From NCBI GenBank assembly GCA_003194525.1, contig NBIV01000097.1, positions 124,001 through 188,000 on the forward strand: a stretch of 64,000 nt of DNA. The letters are read 5' to 3'. Below are positions 22,439 to 32,283 of this stretch, in pieces; position 1 is the stretch's first letter, and each line of letters starts with the position of its first letter. This stretch comes from Gracilariopsis chorda. Taxonomy: Eukaryota > Rhodophyta > Florideophyceae > Gracilariales > Gracilariaceae. Both the position numbers and the translations under genes were made by a program. Below the pieces are notes generated by a model that worked only from the letters and a program-made list of their open reading frames with translations, had not been told where the DNA came from and ran no database searches.

Positions 22439-23670
22439 TGTCCTGCAACCCCCGAGAACGGGCGAGGACACACAGAGGTGTTCGAGGCCTCTCTCCCTAT
22501 TCGGGTAGCACAGACGGTAGGGCCCCTCTCATGTGGTCGCACGAGCCGGCAGTAGCTCCAGGGACCACCGTCACAACGGGTGTAGAGAGGGCTAGGTAAA
22601 AGAAGTCGCACGAGGCGGTAGAGAACACGACACAGTCGGTATAGGTTGTCGCGCCGGCAGTAGGTAAGTGATATGATGAACATTCATGAATGTGGCAATC
22701 CCCCCTGGAAAGCCCAAATGCGCTCACAAGGCGCCATGCACGATCCTTGCTGTTAGACGAAAAATGTGCAGGCAGCAGTTTTTCACCTAACATAAGCGAT
22801 AGGCAGTTTACTTACGACTGTAGAGTTTGCAGGGCAATCATCTCAGTGGTTTGCAAACAGGAGAAACGTGAGTAGGGCTGAAGAGTAACTACCAATACGG
22901 ACCAAGGCGGAACAGGATAATTCTATCCTATTCATGTAGTTCAGAGTACAAAATCCGACTATAAAAGCAGGATCGTAGGAACTAAGAAGTAAATGTAGAA
23001 GCTAACCCCTCTACAAACTTTTCACTAAACATCCACTTTTCCCCTCCTACTAACCACTGTCGACCTACCTCTACGAGAAAGCACACGAGTGGTGCGAGCC
23101 ACGGGGGCGGACACAAGCCACGGAAGTGGGATGCCACAGGCAGAGCTCACACTGGTATAATGGGTGGTAATGCCTGTAGAACAGTAGGCCAAAGAGAAGC
23201 GGAAAACATCAGGAATAACACGCAGACTGCGGATGTATTGCTGTAGGTGCCACGAGTTTGATGACTAAACCTGCACAAGGCAGCGACTCTTCGCGAGGAG
23301 TATATCACTCACCAGGGGTGCGTAGTTAGAGCCGAACACTAGATTGGTTCGTTTACTTCCACCAAGCTTAGGCCGAGCCCTCCCGCTCAAGGAACGGGGG
23401 TCAGCCACTGTGCAGTGGGTTATAGTAATACTATGTAACATATTAATTAAACATTAAAACTACCACAACATTAGGTGCAACAACCATCCACGAGTCCAAG
23501 CCACCAGAAGTGCTGTGCACTTCATAAGTAAATAGTAAACCATACAATCCACCAGTAAATTGGGCGAAAATGTCCTCTGCATTTATAGAGTGAGCCACCA
23601 GATCCCAGAGCGTACCACCAGTATATGATCTGTAATAACGGCAAAATGTTTGCAAAGGCGTTGTACTACA
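22439..23670 (-). repeat. 3' LTR of the gypsy element, enlarged by an insert
   Basis: It matches 35414-36234 from TGTCCTGCAACC to TTGTACTACA, except that 22669-23076 is absent from the other LTR. Without that insert the length is about 824 bp, against 821 bp for the partner. Confidence 0.92.
22669..23076. mobile_element. 408-bp LTR-like insertion in the gypsy 3' LTR
   Basis: This block interrupts the homology between the two gypsy LTRs. It is flanked by GTAAG (22664-22668) and GAAAG (23077-23081), a possible 5-bp duplication with one change. It begins TGATATGATG and contains a CTATAAAAGC TATA box near 22961. It resembles a solo LTR but does not end in CA, and it has no coding capacity. Confidence 0.55.
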
Positions 23671-23681
23671 TCTCCTCCCCT
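23671..23681 (-). other. Polypurine tract of the gypsy element
   Basis: The coding strand reads AGGGGAGGAGA directly against the 3' LTR start TGTAGTACAACG. It is a near-ideal polypurine tract and confirms that the element is oriented on the minus strand. Confidence 0.85.
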
Positions 23682-23704
23682 GAGGCGCGACAATGACCCG
23701 CAAG

Positions 23705-23800
23705 CAAATGACTCCCTTCCTCTCTGGAGTGTTTAAATACCCACCCTCAAGTGCTTGACTCCCTTCTTCTCCGGAGTATTTAAAGATCCACCCGCAATGA
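23705..23800 (+). repeat. Two imperfect ~48-bp direct repeats, each with a TATA-like box
   Basis: The units start TGACTCCCTTC and share CGGAGTxTTTAAAxA and CCACCC. Each contains TTTAAA on the plus strand. They lie just inside the gypsy 3' LTR and directly before the ATG of the opposite-strand ORF, where a promoter for it would be expected. Confidence 0.55.
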
Positions 23801-25706
23801 CGGATCCTCAATCCGCTCCTTCTGCTCCACAGATCGCGAAGAGTGAGACCTCCACACATTCAGCCACAGTACTACCTCCGATCCCTCGAGTGCGACAGCA
23901 ACCTACAGCGAGTACCCCATCCCCACGCTCCTAGGAACCGATGAATAACCCTAATCAGGGCTGTACTCAACTGCCTAGTGGGAGTCAGCAACCATTCTTT
24001 GTTGGCTTTGGTCAGCTAGCGGGGCCGTCGTCTTTGAACCTCCTGCCTGCGGGTCAACCGAATGTGCAGCACCAATAAATGGCGCCATCCCCTGCAGCTG
24101 TGCTGCTGTGCGGATGATGATCCCGAATGCGGGTAAATGGGGCTCGTATGACGAGTTGGAGGCCGTGGATCCCCATTCCCGTCCAACACCGGTCTTGTGG
24201 GCTCCCTGGATCCACCCTCAAGGGGTAAGGACGCCAAACCATGGACAAGTATGCTGACGGTACTGGTCACGTGACGGGTTTCATACACGTCTGGATGACG
24301 ACGACCTTCCAATGGCGTTACCGGACTACCGTGTAAAACCATGCGCTAGTCCGTTGGCGTGGTGAGTCTGACAAGGCCACCAGAGTGGAGATGGTTCGCA
24401 TCGCTCACCTGCTGATGTACAGAACATACTCGGAGCAAAACATCCCCACGGCGTTTCGGTTTGATATGGCCTTCTACCGAGCTCTCGGCGAGATCCAATA
24501 TGGCGAGAATCTTGCCTGGCTCACCGGAGTGGTTGAACGCTACCAAAACATGACAGATCACCAGGATCTTCTGTGCTGAACCTGTCCACTGCTGCGTGCC
24601 GAATCACGTTACCTTCCCCGCCAACGTGGTCGGACGTCCTTCAGAATATAATTCTTTCCGAACGGCGTGCTCGCTCCGGATGGGGTTACATAGTACCATA
24701 GCAGAACACGGCAGCAAACTGGACGATGCTGGGCTACATGCATGAACGGTACATCCCGATACCCTTCGTCTAGCCCTCGTTGGAGGTGTGCCGTGGATGC
24801 TACGTTGCGCTTTTGCCTTGTGTGACATAATTGGGCCTTCGCTTGACAAGAAACCCGTTCATGGGGTAGTGGGCCGTGGTGATGACAGAGGGGGTGTCGC
24901 CAACAGGGGTGTTTCTCCTTCATGAGGTGTAAGACCAGTATAGACTGTCGTATATACCCCCGCCGTTGCGGTAATGAATCCAAGACTTGGATCTCACGGT
25001 CCCGCATGGTGGGAATAGAAATGTTTTTGAAATGATTAAACTCTTGCGAGTGATCGACTCAGTCGACTGGAACCAGGTACCCCGGGTGCAGAGTCACCGT
25101 GACGAGAGTGACCTTCCGTCACACCGGTCTCCAGGCCGACGCTCTCCCCTCACGCGTGATTTCTTCTTTTATGAGGCTCGGAAGAGGACGATCATCACAA
25201 CCGCTGAAGCGGATACGCTTGGGAACGCCGAGCGTATCATCCATCCGGGGCACCCGAAAGACTTTACAAAGACAAAAGAGTTCTTTCCTACAATTCAGGA
25301 TAATAACTATAAGGTAGACGACGCTTTTGACAAGGAATGGTACGGACACGACGCTCCCTTCGGAGAGGAGGCCGCGCCTGCGAATGCAGTGGATGGCCTC
25401 TCGACTGGTGCAAACGAAACTGCGGCTCTGCAGATTGCGGTTATTTCTGCTCCAACTTCGAGAGTGGCTCCTGGACCCAGCGTTACTGCTGCTTCTGTGG
25501 TGGCTCCTTTGCCTGCGACGGCGGTAATGGCAATGCCGAGTAGACCCGCGAACGCGGGGTTGAGCGCAGAAGTACAGGCCACTATGATCTCCCAGTTTCT
25601 CAGCTCTGCTGACGTTGTAAACGCAAGCTCTGGCGACCTCACACGGATGCGGGAGGCACTGATCTCTCAGCTTGCCAACGCTGGTACGCAGCAGGAACCA
25701 AATAAC
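23797..25706 (+). pseudogene. Decayed opposite-strand ORF inside the gypsy element
   Basis: An ATG at 23797 opens a Pro/Ser/Gln-rich frame (MTDPQSAPSAPQ) that passes a TAG at 23932 and runs in the same phase to a TAA at 24076 (…QQPFFVGFGQLAGP…). Further coding-like stretches follow: 24385-24579 in the original phase (YSEQNIPTAFRFDMAFYRAL, ENLAWLTGVVERY) and a 220-codon open frame from ATG 25038 (or upstream of it) to the solo LTR at 25707, ending in an Ala/Thr-rich tail. Without the solo LTR the last frame would end eight codons later. The product is unknown. Plant Tat-lineage gypsy elements are known to carry antisense ORFs in this position; whether this one is related is unknown. It could also be gag of an opposite-facing element. 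Confidence 0.5.
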
Positions 25707-26358
25707 TGTTAGAAACAGAGGTGCAGTGGTTGAATTGGTTGGAAGTCGATGGTGATGATCCGAGTTAGAAGTTCGGAACATCCACCGGGGTTTATATAGA
25801 GTTTTTACTCTAGTTCTATCAGTGCCACTAGTCGATGAGAATTCCTCCAAGTTAAACGGTATGATGCTTGGTGTTCGTGCTGGCCTCAGAACGTGACTGG
25901 TTTACCAGGTTCAGTGCCAGATCTAGTCGTTTGATGACTTGGCAAATTCCATCAATGCTGATGACTTGTCATCAGACAAAGTCTTGATGATCTGGGATGA
26001 ACCCAGGGTGCCAGTGATGACTTGGCACGACTCTCTTGGGAACCTTCTATGACCGTTCGATCCCTGCTGTACCATGTGAAGTGTCGGTCAACGTTGTGAG
26101 TAGTAGACAATGTGTACTTTAGAGCCAGTATGTCCACGTGGTCAACCAAGACTTCTTTGAAATGAACATGTAGTCATGTCATAGTGACAGGGTGTCACGA
26201 AGATGTAAACTCGGCTTTGAGGCCAGTTTGGTATGGCAATTGGGTCACCGATTTTTTCAGCAGATCGAGTAGAATAAAACTACCTGGTTTGTGCACGTTA
26301 GAACTGATGCTAGAGCCAACTATACTCAAGGAAAGGTAAATAATAACTAATTCTAACA
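25707..26358 (+). repeat. Solo LTR (652 bp), first of an inverted pair
   Basis: It has ends TGTTAGAA…TTCTAACA, an 8-bp perfect terminal inversion. It is flanked by ATAAC (25702-25706) and ATACC (26359-26363), a target duplication with one later change. The body is the reverse complement of 32544-33168. It supplies the stop (TGTTAG) that now ends the ORF it entered. A TTATATAG box lies near 25790. Confidence 0.9.
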
Positions 26359-27705
26359 ATACCTCGGGTGGCCTCTCCTCTTAGGAGTCCATTACAATCC
26401 ATTACCAAGCTCTTGGCGTTGGTAAACCCGAATACCGGGTAACAACTGAGTTATGATAACCAGATAAACCGTGATATTCTCTTGAACTTCAAGGGTTCTT
26501 CACTATCCAAGTGCTTTACTTCATAAATTTCTCCCTAGTGGGGCTTCCTATCTTCCTCGCCTCGAGTTTTCTTTTCCTCTTCACGAGTGCTCTCTGTTCT
26601 GAGTATGCTTCTTTTTTTCCTCTTCCTGAGAGTATCGCATTCCTACGAACAATGCTCCTCTCGTCTCAGTGCCTTCTGTCGAACGATCGTTCGGTCCTCT
26701 GCTCCACTAGAGGTCATTCTGTTCCCTCTTTGGAGGTTTGTGTTGGCTGGCGCGGCCTTGTCGGACCTCAAGGAGTCTCCCTGTTAGTAACGGTGTGCAG
26801 TTAACCGACTAGGGCTCGGTGAAGGTTCGCCGGAAACTCCGTGTTTGTACCGCGGTGGTACTGCACGATCTTTGATCGGGGTAAGTGGTCAACCGGTTCA
26901 TCCGTGTCGGCCGATGGCGGAAAGCCCTACCAGCGTACCTGGTACTGCTTATATCCCTTTGGGTGCCAACTGTGTCCCACGATGTGGTCGATTATAAACT
27001 CCGTCGAGAATACTTCTCGCTCTTTATCAACCTCCCAAGGGTTGTGCGTTCGCTGCTGCGACTCGGCTGTCTGTAAGCCAGCGGCTGTGCTGTGTTTTCC
27101 CAACGCCTTCGATGGTTCTGAATCTCTCTGCTGAGGTTCCCTCACCGAACTTCAGGTTTCATCACGCGGTTTCGTTGTCTCCATTGGCTCACTCACGACT
27201 CGAATACGAGGCTTTTCATGTTCCAACGGTGATTGTCGGGCGGGAGGCAGATCACTTGCCATGGCACGTGCCGATTCACGTGAAACTTAATGCCGTTTGT
27301 CCCTGACAGCAATGTCATTTTGCTGAGGTGGTCCAATTTGTGTTGCACGGCGCGGGCTACGTGACGTGTGGTGCGCACCAACTTCTGCGTCGGCAGTGCG
27401 CATTTTTCCTAAATCAATGGTGCAATTCCTCTCTCGTACGAGGGTTTTGCCGTCATGACGTACTGAACCGTCATGACGTGTATGCGACGACTTCCCCATG
27501 GCCTGGTGTAGCTGTAATTACTCCACACCCGTACAGGGGTATTAAATCTCCGCTTCGCGGACCGTCTTTTCTTCCTGTTATACAGTGTTCTCAATACCGG
27601 GATCTGCCGTAAAGTCCTTTTCTCGCGCCCTAGTAGGCGGTTTCAGAGCGATATCAGTGACGGTGTGCGGCGATGCAGCGACTGGAATACCCCGTGGGGA
27701 TGCAT
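26359..27705. other. Gypsy 3' region without recognisable coding content
   Basis: About 1.3 kb between the solo LTR and the post-integrase ORF. Both strands hold overlapping short frames with no recognisable domain. The string GTCATGACGT occurs twice within 27453-27480. I see nothing else. Confidence 0.4.
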
Positions 27706-28251
27706 TCAGCCTTGCTGTGGCCATGCTCTGCCAAAAAATCGGGTGAACAGCCCTAACTTCTGTCCTTGCCGAGGGAACTTCGCTAACCAGCATATGCTCT
27801 GCGCTCTGCGTCTTAGCGACGGTAGTTGGGCGTTCCTGCGACAGTTCCTCAAACAGTGAGCAATGTCAGTATTCTGTGACATCCGGTAGTCTGTGCCTTG
27901 TGCGTGAATCTCGCTGATGCAGCGGCGGTCCTTCGCATGGGGTTGCACCTTTCTTGCGACATCAGCACGCTGTAATGATTTGCTCCTACCACTAAAAGTG
28001 TTGTTCGTAGCAATCAAGTCATCGACGGTCTCCTGAGTCGTTACATTCTCCTCTTCTTCTCTCAGTGAATCTCGGGATTTCAAGGACGGTAGGGACACCG
28101 GTGAGTTCCCCGTGACAATGTGTGAATTTCCCTCCCCCTCCTTAGGTGGAGCATTACGGGGAGCAAGCATCAGGTCAGTTGACGGGATATCAGACACCGT
28201 GAAACGCGATCTCACCAGCGGTGTAGATTCCGACGATTCTGTTTGCGACAA
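27706..28251 (-). pseudogene. Post-integrase ORF of the gypsy element
   Basis: A 181-codon minus frame follows the integrase C-terminus. The product is hydrophilic, Ser/Glu-rich in its first half (SLREEEENVTTQETVDD) and basic in the second. It may be the polyprotein tail or a separate accessory ORF. No chromodomain or RNase H signature is visible and I do not recognise it. Confidence 0.4.
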
Positions 28252-28329
28252 TATAATAACGAACTCTGACAGTCCCCTTGAAGGGTGACGGAGTCCTACA
28301 GGTAGGTTACGTTCGTGCAGTCATACTTC

Positions 28330-29430
28330 TTGGCTTCCCTGTTGTTCCTCTCCCTGTTGAGAGTTTGAAATAGCTTGCTTTTGGTGGGTAGGTGCCCGTA
28401 CATCCCCGTCAAGGGAGAACCGCTCATGTGAGCCGTTGACTCCCAGTACTACTGTGTACTTCTTCACACTAATGATGTGATCTGGACCATCAGCGATGGG
28501 ATAAAGCTTATGCCTTCGCTCTTTTTCGGGGTATTAGTACTCCTTCCTTACAAAGTCCGTATTTCCCGGTTGTAACGGTGGTGTAGGTCTCCATATACGG
28601 GCATCAAAGTCTTGCTTGTAAACAAGTTGTGCTTTGGCCATTGCTGAGCGAGCGATGAGTACCATTTTGGCCAACCACTGCTTCCAATGCAGGTAATGAT
28701 CCGTTATTGACGGGAATTTATCCAGATTTGGCTGTGCTTCCACCGCAGCTGGCGTTGGCGTATGCGAGGGCACCAGCGGGAAGGGCGACAAACCAGTACC
28801 CCTGTGAACCTGCGTACTATACACGTACGTCACGGTGTCCGTGTAGAGATACCAAGTTCTTGGATGTTCAACAGCATAAGCCCGCAATTTGGAGAGCAAC
28901 GTCCGGTTAAACCATTCGACTTGCCCATTACATTGGGGGTGATACTTCGTCGTGAAATGGGTTTTCACGTCGAGTATCCTACAGAAGTCTTGGACGAAAC
29001 TCTCAGTAAACTGCGGACCATTATCCGAAAGAAGATTAACCGGTGGACCGTAAACCGTGACCCAGTGTCTCACGAAGGCTTTTGCATCTGTGCATGCATT
29101 GATTTTTTTTAACGGAACTGTCCGTACTAACATAGAAACCCTGTCCGTGATTACGAAAAAGAACCGATTACCTCGGAAAGTCCTTAGAAACTAACCGGGT
29201 ATATCGATGGCAATAAACTCAAGAGGTGCCCATGCGGGGAAGAAAGTCAGTTTCTTTGCATGGTGACGCAACTTAACTCGTTCTAGAGCACAGTGAGTAT
29301 ACCCCTTGACGGTAGTATAACAATCTCGCGCTAACGCATTCCAGTAGAAATCCTGACGTACCGTCGTGTACAGTCCTCTAGCATCAAGATGAGCAGCAAC
29401 CTACGAAAAGGGCGATAGATGTAGAACTAT
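28330..29430 (-). pseudogene. Gypsy integrase, broken
   Basis: The zinc-binding part is readable from about 29400 in shifted frames (YTTVRQDFYW, CYTTVKGYTHC), followed by the first catalytic Asp in FIAIDIPG near 29205. The main frame 29133-28534 has the second Asp (LLSDNGPQFTESF) and the Glu box (HPQCNGQVEWFNRTL). After a stop, a GPY/F-like C-terminal domain continues (RRHKLYPIADGPDHII near 28480-28530). The D,D-35,E set is present, but frameshifts before the core and a stop after it make the gene inactive. Confidence 0.85.
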
Positions 29431-31050
29431 TTATTGCGAGGAGTGAAGAACCACAATTTGTAAGAATGAACGAACAACTCGGGCAAGGTAACATTGTGAG
29501 TTGACCCCAAAGGAGATGTTCGCACTGCCATTAATTTGGGAGCGTATCCTCGTGCCAAACGGATCTCCCTGCTGTTCTCGCACCATCTCCTCAAGAGTAA
29601 TCGGGGTAAACGCACTGGGTTCCGGCTCCTCACCGTCTGTACGGAGCAAATCGTCACAGATGTCATCCAAAATCAGTTCGTGGTCCTCCAGAACTTCTCC
29701 CACGAGGAAACAGGGGATTGTCACATCATCTTCATCGACGGGTAGCACCTCACCCTCCATTCCTAAACTTGAAAGAGCATTCGCCTGGGCGTTGAGGTAA
29801 CCACTCTTATAGGTGACCTCGAATTCAAACTTGGCAAGCCGAAGTCGCCAACGCATTAGGCAACCGGAGGGTTCCGTGATTGACATCAACCCACGCAAAG
29901 CGGCATGATCCGTATTGACGGGAAAGCGTGCACCCATAGGATATGGTCGCAGGGTCTGCAAGGCCCATACAATGCCCAGACAATCCTTCTCGAATACCGA
30001 GTAATTCCGTTCATGAACATTGGGCGTGCGAGACCAATATCCAATTGGTTTGCGCTCCACATCGTGTATAGTCTGGAATATCGCACAGCGGATCTGGTAG
30101 TCACTCGAATCCTTATTCACGGTGAATTCCAACCCGTTTTTCGGTAGTAATAACACAGGTGCTGTGGTGACTGCCTCTTTACGAGAGTCCAAAGCTTCCA
30201 CTTCCGTTGAAGTAAGGGATCCCAGTTTTTGTGGCTGTCCCTTGGGAAGGAGTTCGTTGAATGGTCCCAAGATCTTCGCAAAGCGAGTAATAAACCGTCT
30301 ATAGACGATCCACAGCCCTAAAAAGGAGCGTAGTTCAGTCTGAGTTGTAGGATTTCTAGCCTCTTTGAGTGAACGGATGCGGGCTTTCTCGATCAGTAAC
30401 CGTTCAGGACGTATGACGTGCCCCAGGTACTTGACCGAGTTGGTAAAGAAATCGCATTTCCTCCACTTCAGTGTTATTCCCGCATCGTGGAACGTAGACA
30501 TAATCAATCCAACGAGTTCGAGATGATCATCCAGGTTGCTGGGGAAGACGATGATATCGTCAAGATAGACTAGACAACAACGTCATTTCTAGCAAGCCAA
30601 CAGAATGTCCAAAGCGCGCTGAAAAGGTGCGGGCGCATTGGCTAAAACAAATGGCATGCGCTTAAAGCGGTACAGCCCTGAATGACAGGTACACGCAGTC
30701 TTATCATGGCCTTCTAGACGAAGGAGCACTAGCCAGTATCCCCAATTCGCATCCGACGTGGGGAACATGGTTGTGACAAGCGAGTCGATAAACTCGTCTA
30801 TAAGAGGTATCGTGTACACGTCTTTGACGGTTACATCCTTACGGCGACGATAGTCGACGCAAAAACGCCAGGAAGCATCTGGTTTCGGAGCCAGTACAAC
30901 TAAGAATGGCCACAGCGACGGTGCCGATTCTATCACGCCAGCGCGGAGCATTTTTTCGACCTGAAACTCTTTCTCTTCCCGTGCCCTCGGGCCTGCCCTG
31001 TAAGGGTGTTGAGCAATCGGTTTCGTGCTGGGTAGCATTTCAATCAATCC
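29431..31050 (-). pseudogene. Gypsy reverse transcriptase and RNase H, broken
   Basis: RT starts with a typical primed entry (IAQHPYRAGPRAREE), then WRFCVDYRRRKDVTVKD and LYRFKRMPFVLANAP. The frame is cut by TAG and TGA just before the catalytic VYLDDIIVF (YLDD at 30556-30567) but stays in phase, and continues as thumb (CDFFTNSVKYLGHVI), connection and RNase H (DSSDYQIRCAIFQ, YSVFEKDCLGIVWAL, VNTDHAALRGL). A stop ends it at 29431. One polyprotein frame with two nonsense codons therefore covers the whole RT-RNase H. Confidence 0.9.
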
Positions 31051-31105
31051 TGTGTTACGTAGGCGATACTTTTACGAAGGAACCATCCCACACTGGTTTA
31101 AACTC

Positions 31106-32098
31106 TCATAACATCTTTTGCAATTTGTCACTGTGGGAATCCGGAACATGTCTGGGATTCAATTCTTCTAACTCCTTCACAGGTTCGAGCTCATCGTAGC
31201 TAGTAGCAACGGCCTTTGTTTCCGATTCTCTCGTGTTTTTCACTGTCTGAGACGTGCTTGACGCCTTTAAAAGCGACAAGGTCCCCTCACTCTCCTTAGA
31301 TTGAGACGTATCAGATTCGTCTTCGACAATCCCGAGCAGCTCGGCAGCAGTCACCTTTGTAGGGATACGCGCCGTCGGGTGCGGGAGTACAGTACCAATT
31401 ACTTGGTTCTTTACCAGATACTGGGACATCATGCCAAAGTTGGCAAACGGAACCCGAAAGGGGTGCTCGTTTGAGATCTCAACGACGACGCTCGCTAGCA
31501 AGAGTTGACACTTCTCTTATAACGAGGTAGAAGGTTGAATAAGCATGAGAAAACGTAGAGCAGCGGTGACATTAACCCAAACCTGAGATTCCGGTGGAAT
31601 CGCAACAGTACGCGCAACGCGGAGTTTAGGAGACTCCTTCGGAGGTAACGAATCCTGCAAAGGAGTGGTTAGTGGTACCAGCTTGGCTGAACACCTTCGC
31701 AAGGAACGGCAAACAATCGGAATACTGAAACCTTCTTCGATTTGAACTTCACGCGCACGCGGCTTGATGGATGCAATGTGACGATCACAAAAGTCACACT
31801 TTAAGATAACAGGGGCAGAAAGCGTCTTGCAGACGATGAATTCAACCTGCTCGATGCAGTTACCAATTATGAAAATCGGTAACACCAATCCAGCCGTTCT
31901 AAACGGGTTATTGTTAGCATCTGCGACGTCCATGACGGGTCCTTGACGAAGTCGACAACGGATTTCTGTGGGCAACAATGGCTCAACAATAAGATTTGGC
32001 CCAGCACCGGTATCCAGGATAGACAGATGACGCATCAGATACTGGGAGGAAAGGCCACGGTCAGCAAAGATCTTGTAGTTTCTCTTGGCCATTACCAT
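31106..32098 (-). pseudogene. Gypsy protease region and linker
   Basis: Frame 32098-31517 contains a retropepsin active site, SILDTGAGPNLIVE (about 31985-32020), with an intact D-T-G. A second frame, 31501-31106, carries an acidic/Ser-rich linker toward RT. The gag frame upstream ends at 32284 in a different phase, so a frameshift (programmed or mutational) lies between them. Confidence 0.8.
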
Positions 32099-32283
32099 GA
32101 CTCAATCCGATATCCGGTTGTTCCTGCAACGTATCCACCGGCCACGTAGCAAACCAAAGGTGGCAGAGTCAACGTCTAAAACGTCCTGTATGCTTGAATG
32201 GATTCTGACCGGGGAGTGAGGCAGTGACGCCTTGGGCGCCATAGACCTCAGCTCGGGCACCTCTCCAATGGACACTCGCATAC

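Noticed and set aside
25119..25850. 243-codon minus-strand frame within the gypsy element
   Set aside because: It overlaps the plus-strand ORF and runs into the solo LTR, so it would have been created by the later insertion.
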